A model generated the notes under the pieces. It made no database searches. It saw only the letters and a program-made list of their open reading frames with translations, and was not told the origin of the DNA. A DNA stretch of 64,000 nt, from NCBI RefSeq assembly GCF_019175385.1, contig NC_083340.1:9870336-9934335 (forward strand), written 5' to 3'. This document shows, one piece after another, positions 35,339-47,800 of this stretch (its first letter is position 1; every line of letters begins with the position of its first letter). The position numbers and the translations under genes are program-made. Origin of the DNA: Lycium barbarum. Taxonomy: Eukaryota; Streptophyta; Magnoliopsida; Solanales; Solanaceae.

Positions 35339-37800
35339 TAAGACAAGAAGGGGCGATTTATAAGCATGGTCTTAGAAGATGGTCTTGAACTTTTGATTTC
35401 ACTTACCCAATGGATAAAACTTTAAGTTTAATAACTTTTGACTTTTGATCTTGAAGGTTTGTCTATGGGGGAAACTAGGGTCAAAAGTTTAAGAGCATTC
35501 ATTTCCAAGGTCATTGGGTGTAATTTCTCGATTAAGAAGTATTTAAATTATTCAAACACTTCTACCCAGAAGCGGCTCAATGATATTTACGGCCTAAAGC
35601 CAAACTTTATTGAGAGACCTCTCTCTATATATATAGATGGAATTTATATTTTATTTATTTGAAATTTATGTTTTTAAACTTGTTGAGACACGTGATTCTT
35701 TTTCTTCTTTATTGGAGACTAATTCACTTAGAGTACACTTTCCCGTTCTTTTTTTCATTTAACTTTTTCATTGTTTGTCAAAATTTTATGAAGATTGTCT
35801 TTTGAGGTTGTATTAAGATTTCAATCATTCTCTTTTTTTAAGTTCAGTAACTTGATATATATATATATATATATATATACTATTTTTGTGTTGCACGTGT
35901 ATCTCATATCAATTAGTGTAAGCATTTCAAATGTTATAAATAATTTTTTAATAAGTGTGTTATGAGTAACATGAAATCTAAAGGTTAAATGCAAGCTCAA
36001 TTTGATAAATGGGGAGTCTTTCCAACCAACTCGATTGTTCAACGCCAAGTCTAAACCTGCGAAGTTGATCGACTTGGTTTAGTTAAGTATGTAGTGTACC
36101 ATGTGTAATGAGATAAACTGATATGTATAAACTTGTAATATGATCGCATTTCACCTATATAATATTCACAACTCTTGGTGTGAATATTGATATCCCTCTT
36201 GAAAGTGTAACGTATAATTAATCATGTCAAACACAAGTTGCGCTAACTAAAAGCCAACCAACATGGAAGATTGTTTTACCTTGTGCTTTATAACAATATG
36301 GCTCTAAAAACAAACGTGACATAAAATAATTTTTTTAAAGAACTTCTTTTATGAAGGTTTCTGAGACAAAAATTCTAATCATAATTTCAAAGTGCACGTA
36401 ATATTCTTTTGATATACAATATATTCACCTTAATACGGAAATTAAAAAAAATCATGTGTATTTTCTTGTTGTTGTTTTGTTTTGGTAGAATTTCAATTTT
36501 GTATTAACTTCCCTAGTTAATATGCTCGGCTCTTTTATTTATTTTAAACTAAATTGAAGTATATCTTAACCAATCTCGAAAAGGTGCTGCCACGCTACTG
36601 CAATAATAGTTAAGATAGTGCAAATAAAAATTGAAAAGACTACAAAAATGTAATAACCATCATAGGCTCACTTATTGAACTTATTCAACTATTGAGTTTG
36701 AAGGGTACGGTGTCATCCTTGTTCTTTCTCTTGTGATTCGTGAAAGGGGAAATTATAATTTCTTTTGATTTTTGCAAAAGGAAAATGAGAAAGAAAAAGG
36801 GTGCTGGAGATTGGTGTCAAATATATATGGCAAATTTTGATGGTTTTGTTTTTATTAAAACCTATATACTCTAAGCAAAAAAAATTTTATTGTAAAAAAA
36901 AAAAAAAATCTTATTAGTTCTATTCCTCCATTTCGTCTGCATATCATTAGTGCTTAACTAATACTTTTAATAATGACAACATTTTCCTCGGAATAAAAAA
37001 GTTTAGCCTCAACTAAATTCAAGTTGCTTCTCAAATGATTGAAGAGTTTTCCTGTTCTAAGAGGCGGATTTACTCTAGGTCTAGGGGTGTCACGTGACAC
37101 CAGTTCGTCCGGAAATTTCACTAGATCTATGTATACTAGCAATACATGTCCGTGCGATGCACGGTCCGAACATGTCTATTCACTTTAATTAGCTAGTCTT
37201 TAAGGTTTATATTTTGAAAATAACTTTTAAAAACATTCTAATTGTTATTATATATAGCAACATATAAAAAATGTATTTTATGTACCGTCACTTTAGTGAT
37301 AATTAAAAAATGGAGTTTTAAAATTAAAAACATATGATGGAATTAAGTCTTTGAGACGGAAAGAATCGGACTTTTTTCTAATTGTCATGACAATGAAAGT
37401 TGTTCATCGATGTGAAAAAGAAAATTAGTAAGAATATGAGGGAAAATTAATATTTTGATTCTAGATTTTTTTTTCTTTTAAATTCGTTAATATCTTATAT
37501 GTATACCGACATGTTGATATCCATGTCAATTAATGTATATAATGAATTTTTTAAAAGCAAAACTAATAATTTTTTTTTATTAAATTGCTTAAAAATATAT
37601 TATAATTTTTTATATTAACAATTATAGATAAAAAGAATTGTTACAAAGAAATCAAAATTAGAAAGATATATGTTATATCGTAAATCACCAAAATTTTAAT
37701 TCCGAAATGAAAATATAAAGTAACACATTTTATAAATGTGAAGAAACAACAATCAGAAAATGCAAAGGAGAGTAAAATAAGTAAAGTATTGATAAAGAAG
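35339..37800. other. Intergenic, AT-rich; element scraps only
   Basis: No gene is seen. There is a (TA)n at about 35856-35879. A GGCGGATTTACTCTAGG element-end-like sequence lies at about 37061 and a perfect hairpin CCGTGCGATGCACGG at 37150-37164. The remaining small ORFs carry no recognisable domain. Confidence 0.4.
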
Positions 37801-37819
37801 GAAAACGGGGATAAAAGTC

Positions 37820-38048
37820 ACTCCCTTCCTTCACTTTTATTTGTCCACGTTAACATATCAAGAGAAAGAAATTTTTCTTCTTATTATTTTACCCTTCACG
37901 CTAATTACTCATTTTCAAATCATTTTGAGGCTATTGAGACTATACATCAATAAATATGAATATTATGATAAAATATATACTTCATTTATTAATTCTTAAA
38001 GAACGTGAAAAGTCAAAAGTGGACAAGTAAAAGTGCACGGAAGGAATA
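37820..38048. mobile_element. Stowaway-like MITE at the head of a tandem array
   Basis: The left end ACTCCCTTCCTTCACTTTTA, then TTTGTCCAC, pairs with the right end GTGGACAAGTAAAAGTGCAC, then GGAAGGA. Its right arm recurs as the first part of each unit in the array that follows. Confidence 0.7.
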
Positions 38049-38900
38049 AATATGTGTCGGAGAATTAAAATTGAAGTGCATACGTGTATACATGAGAAAA
38101 GAATAAATATTCAGTACTATGACATATATTCACGTGGGATAAAAAAAATAGTTTAGTAATGTGGTTAAGTAATATGGGATGGAGGGGTACTTCATTTATT
38201 AAATTTTAAAGAACTTGAAAAGTCAAAGTCTAACAAGTATAAGTGCACGGAGGAAATAAATGTATCGGAGAATTAAAATTGAAGTGCATATGATATACAT
38301 GAGAAGAGATAAATATTCAGTATTATGACATATGTCCAGTTTTTAGTAATGTCGTCAAGTAATATGGGAAAGATTTAATTAATTTTATCTTGGTTTTGTA
38401 AATAAACAAGTAATTTGGACATATAAGTCAAAAGTGAACAAGTAAAAGTTCACGGAGGAAATAAATATGTGTCAGAGAATTAAAATTAAAGTGCATACGT
38501 GTATACATGATAAGAGAATAAATATTCAGTACTATGACATATGTCCACGTGGGATAAAAAAGTAGTTTAGTAATGTGGTCAAGTAATATGTGACGGAGGG
38601 AGTACTCCATTTATTAATTCTTAAAGAACTTGAAAAGTCAAAAGTCAACAAGTAAAAGTGCACGGAGGAAATAAATGTGTCGGAGAATTAAAATTGAAGT
38701 ACATACGTGTATACATGATAAGAGAATAAATATTCAGTACTATGACATATGTGCACGTGGGATAAAAAAGTTGTTTAGTAATGTGGCCAAGTAATATGGG
38801 ACGGAGGAAGTACTTTATTTTTCTATTAGTTGGTTAAACTGTACAATTTATATAGCTTGTGGTACAAATTTGTATTGCTATGTTAGTCCTCTCTTCACAT

Positions 38901-38974
<74 letters not shown>

Positions 38975-39215
38975 GAATAGAAATTTGTGTAGGAGAATTA
39001 AAATTGAACTGCATACGTCTATACATGAGAAGAGAATAAATATTCAGCAAGAATGGGAAAAGTCAAAAGTGAACAAGTAAAAGTGCATGGAGGAAATAAA
39101 TGTGTCAGAGAATTAAAATCGAAGTGCATACGTCTATGTATGAGAAGGGAATAAATATTAAGTACTATGACATATGTCCACGTGGGATAAAAAAATAGTT
39201 GAGTAAAGTGTAGAA
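38003..39215. repeat. Tandem array, about 150-210 bp x 5 plus partial
   Basis: Units begin near 38003, 38214, 38424, 38629 and 39056, with a partial copy at 38985-39047. Each has GAAAAGTCAAAAGTGNACAA, then GTGCACGGAGGAAATAAAT, TGAAGTGCATACG, AATATTCAGTACTATGACAT and CACGTGGGATAAAA. A (CA)n(TA)n microsatellite (38899-38970) interrupts the array. Each unit starts with a MITE right arm. Confidence 0.85.
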
Positions 39216-39404
39216 GTTATATAGCTTATGGTACAAATATTAATTGCGTGTACAAGTTGTAAAGCTTTTGATACAAGTTGGTGAAGCTGTGTTAATCCTC
39301 CTGTGACACTTATATATATAAAAATATAATATATAATAGAAATATATGAAAGGCAGAAACAAAAGTAAGTGATATAAAAATAAAATGACGCGGGCTTCTG
39401 TAAT

Positions 39405-39480
39405 GAACTGCGTTGCGCAGTTGGTCAGGCGCCTCAGTTCTGTACTTGAGGTCCGGTGTTTGAAGTTTGGCAGCTCCATT
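39405..39480 (+). repeat. tRNA-like or SINE-head relic
   Basis: GCGCAGTTGGTCAGGCGCC resembles box A, and GGTCCGGTGTTTGAAGTTTG about 35 bases on resembles a mutated box B. A second AGGTTCGAACCCC box B lies at about 39529. No cloverleaf could be drawn with confidence, so I do not call a tRNA. Confidence 0.3.
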
Positions 39481-40144
39481 TTGGTGTTTTAAAGTTTTGG
39501 CGCCTCATCTACAAAAGATTACGTATCCAGGTTCGAACCCCTAACCTATTCTAAACCAGTAAAACCCAGAGCAACTTTCATAGACTTTGGCAACAACTGA
39601 AATACTTTAACTACTCTTCCATAGTTATTGTGCTATTCATCTTTGTTCTCGTCAATGAAATTGATTAAAAATGATTGCGAAATCAAATGAAGGTTGAGTT
39701 TTTTAGTGATCCTTTGGTGCATCTATGAGGGACAAACTTCCTGCTCTCAAATACTCCCATCAAACACTAATGGGACTAACAATAAGTACATACAACAACT
39801 ACAAAGGTTATTATGGGGGATAAAAAGGCATGAATTTTACTACTAGTGTAGTGGCAGAAAAACACTGAAAGTTAAATTAGTCATAAGATGAGAAATACAA
39901 ATGTTACATATTTACGGTGTCCATGTCCTCAGCAGAAGATATATACACTATAGTAACTCTCTTCACTTTTTTCTTATTTTTTCTTTTTTCTTTTGGGTAC
40001 ATCAGAAAGTCAACATAACTTTCTATTGAAGGTCATTAATCGATAGTGGAAGATGATCAATTGATGTACATTGTGTTTAGCTCGGTCAATCTCCATCGAA
40101 AGGGAAGTCGAGAGCTAAATGCATCGCTAATTATGATTGTGGTG
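39481..40144. other. 3' flank of the Nudix gene
   Basis: No ORF or repeat is recognised. It should contain the 3' UTR of the minus-strand gene that ends at 40145. Confidence 0.4.
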
Positions 40145-43100
40145 CTAGTTGGCTTGACAGTTCGCATCTGAATCTTCAACTGTGTTGAAGTACAAAGAGG
40201 ATAGTTTGCCATCAAATGTAGAGACTAATTGATGGACGGATAATCCACAGTAACGCTTTCCCAGCCGAGCAATGCAAATGTCAATGATTTTTCTGAACAT
40301 GCTATCTGCTTGGATTAGTGGCTGCTCGACGAATTTAACTAGAGGCATCCACTGCATCATAAAGACAAGCAGCTTAGACATGAATGAAAATGCAACGGGT
40401 TTCTTGCAACTATAATCTGCCCTATAAATCACAGATAGTGCAAAGTGCTGATATTTTTTTATGGCATGCTGTGACTGATTTGGAGAGATACAAATTTATA
40501 ATATGGATATTTGGATCATTGAGATGGTAAGAGCGGAACCTTAAAATGACATTTATTGCAGGAAAGTAAATGACAAATTTCTTTTTTTCAATATTCTTAC
40601 CTTGGCTGCCTGAATTTCCAGATCATCAACCATGATTCTTGTTGACAGTGGTCTTAAAAGGCAGACGAAGAATAAATCCGACTTTTCAAAAGCTACATTG
40701 TGAGCATGCCTGAAGAAGACCAGATGTTAAACTGAATAATGGGTCTCTTCTTTGGAGACTGTCATTCAACAAATTTAGATAATGCAAGCACCATTTTCAC
40801 ATTCTATTTTAATGCGTTTGCACTTAAAATAGCACGTCAGAGAGCTAAAAGCCAAAATCATATTCAAGGACAGTCCAATAGTTTTTCATTTCTTAGAACG
40901 AAGTTTTTTTCTATATCAGGTTCACATCCTTTCTACAAATGTCTAACCAAAGCAAGAAGTGAAATACATGATGAATGAAGTTTGGAAAACAGTACTATGT
41001 ATTTGACCAAATCTTTTACATTGATGATCAATACGTCAATATTCCTGTTTTTATTCGTGCTAGTTCTTTTCTCCTAGCAGGTAGGAAGGCATAAAGTATC
41101 CGTTTTCATCAAAGATAGAATCACGGCCATTTGAAGAGGACAAACTTTTCTCACCTGAAAGCCATAACCTCCACAAATTCAGTATCAATCTGGAAAGATA
41201 GCCAGAAAAATCAAAGTTAAGATAGTGAATACTCGTTCTAGATTGCATATTTATAGGGGAAATATGTTTGAATATCTTACCCCAGTCTCCTCTTTCACTT
41301 CTCTTACGACTCCTGTAAAGATTTCCTCCGACTGATAGTGGCATGAAAAAGTAAAACGAGTTCAGGGATTGAGGCGAAGATTTCATGTTTCCCTATTTAC
41401 CGTTGTTAACAAAGAAATCTAACCAGAACATACCTCATTTATGAAACCAGTTGGTATTTTCCATAGGCCTGAAAGAGCTGGTGCAGAATGTTTCTCTTGT
41501 ACAACAAGCACCTAAAACAGTGTCATTTCTTGAGGTCAAGGGAATACACAAGAGACATATGAAATATTACGGCATACATATAGTACTCCCTCTGTCCCAA
41601 TTTATGTGACACACTTTCTTATTTAGTCTGTCCCAAAAAAAATGTCACCTTTCTATAATTAGAAACAACTTAACTTTAAAATTCCCCTTTTATCCTTAAT
41701 GAAATGATTTATAGCCACACTTAGACCACAAATTTCAAAATTTCCTTTGTTTCTTAAACTTTGTGCCTGGTAGTACCACATAAATTGGGATAGAGGGAGT
41801 AATTAGGAGTGTCTTTTAAAAGCTATATGCACCTCATTTTTATCATTGATAACAAAAGCCCCAACTCCAACTTGATGAGATGCATTAGAAGGAAGCATGC
41901 AGGGATCATCGGGAAGCCAATATGTCATCATGAGATATCCTCTTTCCGCGTGATGGTATTGAAATCCTTCCTATGAAATTAGTTACTTTAGAGTTTGACT
42001 CGAAGGAAGAGTTAGCATCAGAAGCTAAAGGAACATGATATAAACTTTGTTCTTAGGACTGTAAAGACAAAGAAGTTATCTGAGTCTCGATATTGAAATT
42101 CAATACCTTTACTGCAATAGGAACTAGGTCACATTTCTCAACTGGTATTTTAAGCCAAACTCCCTTCTTCCCCTGCAGCGCGCGACGTCAATTAGAAACA
42201 AGGTGTTCCATAACTGTACTATATATTTACATAATATATATGAAGAAACACTTGAACTGGTTGTGCCAAGTTTGTCTCCAATCATAAGCATTTTGGCAAC
42301 GGAACAAGCCAAAAAAATGAAAATGCAACGGCTTCCACTATATAATCAGTAAACAACATAAAAAGAAATATAGTTGTAGAATTTTAAGAGAGGTCAAGGT
42401 TACCTTCATTTTCCAGTGAGAGAGAGATGAACAAAGTACAGATGCAAATATATTGGGATTGGATGGTAGTGTTTGAGGATTAATGAGTACTCCTCCATAT
42501 ACATCATCAGAAGCATCAAGAATTCTTACATCTCTATACAGTCCTGAACAACTTTTCCCATTTATCTGACAAGAAAATTCGTCCAGTATAAAGTTCTCTT
42601 TGCTAACAGAGCTTGCAGCATCGTAAGAAGCACTTGAACGAGAAGCCTTGAGTACAACACCTGGATGTAAACAGGCAAAAGCCAATATCATGTAAGAAGA
42701 TGTATCCAACAGATATCATGTATTTTTAGTTTAATTACCATAAGAAATGTTAGTATCATCTAAGATGCATACACTACATTCTCTAGCGAGCACCAACATT
42801 TTGTTGCCTAATGAAACAGCAAGTGTGTATTTCTCACTTTCTACTGCCTCATGTTAGATTGTTCTACTCCAAGTTCATGCTCTCCCTTCTAATGACCTCG
42901 AGCCAGAAGACGAAAACAATTGCGCCTCAATCCCAAGCAAGGTGGGGTTGGCTATGAATCCCAACTGTTCATGCCTCATGGTAGATTGTTCTACTCCAAG
43001 TTCATGCTCTCCATTCTAATTACCTCGAGCCAGAAGACGAAAACAACTGCGTCTCAATCCCAAGCAAGGTGGGGTTGGCTATGAATCCTAACTGTTCAGG

Positions 43101-43671
43101 TCACTCCAATTAAGCCCGTCTAAATCCAATATTATATGAAATCAAAACTAAGAAAAACACTTCCTCTAACACTAGAAATCTCTACATTTTCAGCTGGTCC
43201 AAAGATATTAGTAAAACCTCGAAAGGGCAAACATGGCTCAAATGGAATAGACTTGGCAAACACGAGATTAAGATCTTCTGAAATAGAATTCAAAGACTAG
43301 AAACGGCCATCCCTCTTGTGGCAGAGCCAGAAATTTTGTCAAGGGTGTTCGAATTTTGAATAAGTAATATATAATATATATGTTAAGGGTGTTCAATATG
43401 TAAGATATATCTATAATACGTAATAATTAATATGTCTACACGGTATAATTTTTCGGCGATGAACACCCTTAGTGGGCTGTGGCTCCACCACTGCATCCCT
43501 CCACACACACCCCCTCCTAATTTGTACATGAATTGCAATAACAAACTTTTCATCTCCTTTTAGTTTTTAAGCTTGAAAATGCACACAAGCCATTAAATGG
43601 CTGTATTTGTTTAACCAAATTTATTGCAAATGACCTCATAAGACTGTTGAATTACAAGGGAAAGAAGGCGG

Positions 43672-43732
<61 letters not shown>

Positions 43733-43824
43733 AGCTGAGGGAAAGATCTTCCGATTGAACTAAGCAAAATCCAAAAACTAAAGAGAACTGATAGTTAACA
43801 CTACAAGAGGAAATTAAATGAAAA

Positions 43825-43868
<44 letters not shown>

Positions 43869-44050
43869 AAACATGTGGAAAAATCCTCATTTTCCCACAT
43901 TAGAAATTTACCTCTGCAAGAAGAGAACTTGTGAGTACCACTGAGACCAAACATTAGCTCTGTGTCAAGAAATGAACTAGACTTCATCACCTCTGTATTG
44001 ACTAATTTAGACAAAAATAATGACTTGGAATTAACCAACTTCAGCTCCAT
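40145..44050 (-). CDS. NUDT8: NUDT8-type Nudix hydrolase, nine exons, 359 residues
   Basis: Exons: 44050-43912, 42660-42404, 42172-42107, 41970-41833, 41511-41434, 41331-41281, 41189-41155, 40709-40601, 40351-40145. All introns are GT-AG, phases join, and the total is 1080 nt including the stop. The protein starts MELKLVNSKS. The first 60 or so residues are Ser/Lys-rich, as in organelle-targeted plant Nudix proteins. The N-terminal plant domain follows (DDVYGGVLINP, YHHAERGYLM, NASHQVGVGAFV). The Nudix box at residues 222-244 is perfect (G-x5-E-x7-REVKEETG). The C-terminus has RYCGLSVHQLVSTFDG. Nudix enzymes cleave nucleoside diphosphates linked to another moiety. The substrate here is unknown. 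The family is close in length to Arabidopsis NUDT8 (about 369). Intron 1 is full of insertions. The gene looks intact. Confidence 0.92.
41584..41801. mobile_element. Stowaway-like MITE in a Nudix gene intron
   Basis: Near-perfect inverted ends ACTCCCTCTGTCCCAATTTA and its complement TAAATTGGGATAGAGGGAGT are bounded by TA on each side. It lies in the intron between 41511 and 41833. Confidence 0.88.
42846..43099 (-). repeat. Tandem duplication of an Au-SINE-like unit, 127 bp x 2
   Basis: Two head-to-tail copies (42846-42972 and 42973-43099) share CAATCCCAAGCAAGGTGGGG then TTGGCTATGAATCC, a hallmark of the Au SINE family. Copies differ at only a few sites. They lie in intron 1 of the Nudix gene. 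Confidence 0.75.
43316..43493. mobile_element. hAT-type MITE in intron 1, 178 bp
   Basis: The left end TTGTGGCAGAGCCA pairs with the complement of the right end, CAGTGGTGGAGCCA. The next inner motif AAGGGTGTTC is also inverted. The exact 8 bp duplication CATCCCTC flanks it (43308-43315 and 43494-43501). Confidence 0.93.
43673..43731. repeat. Homopolymer G59
   Basis: Fifty-nine consecutive G, preceded by GGCGGC, in intron 1 of the Nudix gene. The reading frames across it give meaningless poly-Pro or poly-Gly. Confidence 0.9.
43828..43871. repeat. Homopolymers C31 then A13
   Basis: Thirty-one C followed by 13 A, 96 bases after the G59 run and complementary to it. Both lie within 200 bases of the exon 1 donor site. 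Confidence 0.9.
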
Positions 44051-44340
44051 TTTTTCACACTACAAAAACAAAGCCTTTTTCTTGTCGTTTAAACTAATTC
44101 CAGAGAGCCCAGTCCGCTTGAAACGACTAATTTTACTCAATAAATATCCATAAAACTATAGCATCATTAATGGTCTCAAAATCTTGAAACTTTTGACAAA
44201 AAAACTGCAGATTCCATCCTCAACTAAAAACAAGAATTTCTTGGGCATATTCCACCCATCGGAGAGTACTAATGAAATACTGAAGAATAACTAGGGAACA
44301 GAAAAACTACTATAAGTACTATGGTTAAAGAAAAGAAATA

Positions 44341-44352
44341 ATATTTTATATA
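44341..44352 (-). promoter_or_regulatory. TATA-box-like site upstream of the Nudix gene
   Basis: The minus strand reads TATATAAAATAT about 290 bases before the start codon. A transcript starting some 30 bases further on would have a leader of about 260 nt. This is inference from position and motif alone. Confidence 0.3.
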
Positions 44353-44641
44353 GTAGCATAAAAGTTAAGGTGGAGGGTCTTAGGTGGCAAAGGTTGTGGT
44401 GGAAAATGAACCATGAATGAGAAAACAAACAAGGTGGAAAAGATCTTTATGAAGTTTTGTCATTAATAGTAATAACAAATAATTGTAGAAAAGGAGGGAA
44501 GTAAACTGAAACTGACAGAAATATGAAGTGACTGTAGAACTAGAGAGGAAACAGGGGAAGACCACAAGGACAGGAGGCAGAGGACTAGCACACGTTTTTT
44601 TTTTTTTTTTACTTGAAGCAATTATTCAACAAATTAGGAAA

Positions 44642-44846
44642 TGTTATAAATATTATTTATTATTATGGATGTCTATCTTTAGGAGAAATATTAGGGTTAG
44701 TGACTTTGAGATCAAGTCACTTTTTTCCTATAAACATAGAGGTTTTTCTTCATTGTAAATCAACTCCTAACAAGAGAAATAAAAGAATTTCTCTCTTCTC
44801 TCCTTGTCTACAATATTGTTTTTGCTTACTTTATTATTTTATAACA
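44642..44846 (+). repeat. 5' LTR of the decayed copia element
   Basis: 205 bp, TGTTATAAAT to TTATAACA, directly followed by the primer site. Confidence 0.92.
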
Positions 44847-47800
44847 CGTTATCAGCACGAGTCTCTAATATTTTATTGGAGTTTAATCCAATTAAATGTC
44901 TGATTTTCTGTATAAGAACAGTGTTGTATGAAGTGGATTTGGAACAAAAGAATAATTAAATCTTCTCATACCTTTTTAAGAGTTTTTAAAGATATTAGTT
45001 ACTGTTTGAGTGTAACTGCAAACATGGAACACGTATTACTGTACAATTACAACAACAAGAAGTCAACAACATACTCAATATAATCCCACTAATAGGATAT
45101 GAAGAGGATAAAGTTATGGCAACTACTAATTCTACACATATGCACTGTATGGATATTGATATATACTTTATATGTCTAATTATGTCATGGACAAATCAAT
45201 TATAACCTGTCTATATGATATTGTGTGTTCACCATCATGTAGTTTCAAACTCCATGTTATATTTAGTTTTATTCGTTGACTCCATCATGAATTGAGTAAA
45301 ATAAGAAATAGATTCTTTTGTATTGCTTATGTGCTAATAAAAGGGCAATAGTATTAGATCTATTAGCATATGGTTTCTTGAGGTACTTTGAACAACATAG
45401 ATAAGGAAAAAGTCATAACAAAACATGATACATGAAGATAAGAATGATATGGCTCCTTCATATTTGAAATAAGATGCCAAAAGGCTTTTCCAGATCATGT
45501 GATACGGGATCTCTAGCAAGTACCTTCTAAAGCATCATAGGAGAATGAAGTAGTTAAAGCCACGAATTCTTTACTGGGATAAGGAAGGTTAGTAGTTCTT
45601 TATGTTGCTTGTCTTCTGCTACTGATAATATCAAGTTTGTTGGGTTCATCAGATTTGAGGGAACCTAATTGGTTCTGGACCATTTATGCCTAAATTTGTT
45701 CCTAAAGAACAAAGTCGTTAAGAGGGATTATGATGTTAATTTTATATCCCTTAATGGCGAAATGAGAGTTTACAAGAAATATATGATCAGCAGAAGTAAC
45801 AATATTTCCTATGCTTTGTTTTAGGTAAATTTATTTACGCTATAATTAACCACCAGAAGTGCTAATATTTTTATAGGCTTATTGTGATTACAACTGAAAA
45901 TATGTTCGAGAAAGATTCCCTACAATATATGTACACCTCGATTTGCTCCTGAACTAGCAATATTTTAAAAGAGGTTTTAAGCTATTCTACTTTGATATGA
46001 TTAAGACACGTTCACATGATTATATATGTTTCATTCTCGAAGAATGGAGACTTTTGTTAAATCTTACAAATACAGATCCATTCCCCGAAGTGAATGTGAG
46101 AGCATGTAGTAAAGCTTATAACACCTGACGTGTTAGACCAGATGATTTTTAGAGGTAACTATTTTTGGATGATTCATGATACGACCAACAGAGTCTAAAT
46201 AAAGTTTCTTTCATGGTACCAGAAGTACATGTCTAAGTAATATTTGATATTACAAAATTAATGATCAAAGAGCCTAATTATTTGTCTACACGAATCATGA
46301 CACCAGTAGTGTACAAACAATATATGATTATGGAAAATAAATCTAAAGCTCCCGAAGAGTTTATTTATTATTATGGCATTCATCCTATCTCCAAAGTTGT
46401 TATGATCAAAATACAAGTAGTAAACTCGAAGTTTACTAAAGTAAATGACTATCATATTGTAGCTATTAATGATGGGATGATCAAATATCTACAAAATCAT
46501 GGTGGGTAATAAATATCTATGTGAAAGGTTATACGCCTTATTTTCCAACGTATACTACAATATAACCATGATGAAATCATATGTTACGGTAAACCAGAAG
46601 TTTATTGGTACAAAAAATAATTCATGTCATAGTAAATTAGAAGTTTACTAAAACAAATAGCACATGGCATGGTAAACTTGAAGTTTACTAGTAGAAATAA
46701 TTTTATTAGTCGGCATGAGCGGTTCGGCCATCCCGATTCAAAGATGATTGAATATTTGACATATATTCAAGAACTAGAAGATTCTTCAAGAATTCATCTT
46801 CGTTGCTTGTTCTCATGATAAGTTAATTATACTAGCTAATGTTGAGATTGAATTCCCTAAATTCTGAATAAAAATATAAAAGGTGAATATGGGCCCGTTC
46901 ACCTGTTATGTGATGTCTTAAATAGATGCATCGATAAGACGGTCACATGTGTTTTTATTGTCAACTCGTAGTTTGACATATGCAAAGTTACTTGCTCAAA
47001 ATAATTGAGTTGAGAGCACAATTTTCAGATTATGTAATCAAGATAATTCAACTTGTTAATGCTAGTTTATACCAAGCTGGTTTGGCGTTGAATGCCTCCG
47101 ATAAATAGCTAAACCATTGCTTATGAGAACAAAACTTCATGTGATAGTCTGAGATATGATATATTGTATACAACATCCCTTGTATGCTTCAGACCAATAA
47201 ATTATGATAAATTCTCCCCTCACAATTGGTTCAGGGTTAGGAACCAGATATTCCCATCTAACAGTTTTTTATGTGTGGTATGTGATTAATTAATCTACCA
47301 TGGTGCACAAAGATGGATTCCCCCGAAGAAGATGAGATATACGTTAGTTTTTCTAACATAAGGGGCAGAGAATAAGTAGCTTGGAAATATGTTGTGAATT
47401 ATCATTAATATGATCCTCATTTAAAAAGTAATTCAAGTTAAATGCTAGAAGCATTTGCTGACCCAAAACTAGTTTCATATTTCAGCTGCAAAATGCTCCT
47501 ATTAATATGAATGTTCCTGAAGGACAACGTATACAACATGCATGAAGCATGGTAGATCAATCGGTTCCAAACGCAATAATCATTGAAAAGAAAGAGGAGA
47601 AAATAATCAATAATCATTATAAGGAGGCAATGTGCTCCTGAAGAGCCTATGACATGACACTTCATGAAACCTCATGAGAGGTTTAGGTACCTAAAAATAA
47701 TGGAAGTGATGAGATCTCAATAAGTAATGTCATATTGCGAACCGATACAAATGATATATCGTCGACGATATCTTTAGTACAATATAGCGCAATATTGTAA

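Noticed and set aside
39405..39480. Functional tRNA gene
   Set aside because: The anticodon and acceptor arms cannot be drawn and box B is mutated.
43611..43874. Reading frame with runs of Gly and Pro on the minus strand
   Set aside because: It is a translation of the G59 and C31 runs inside an intron, not a protein.
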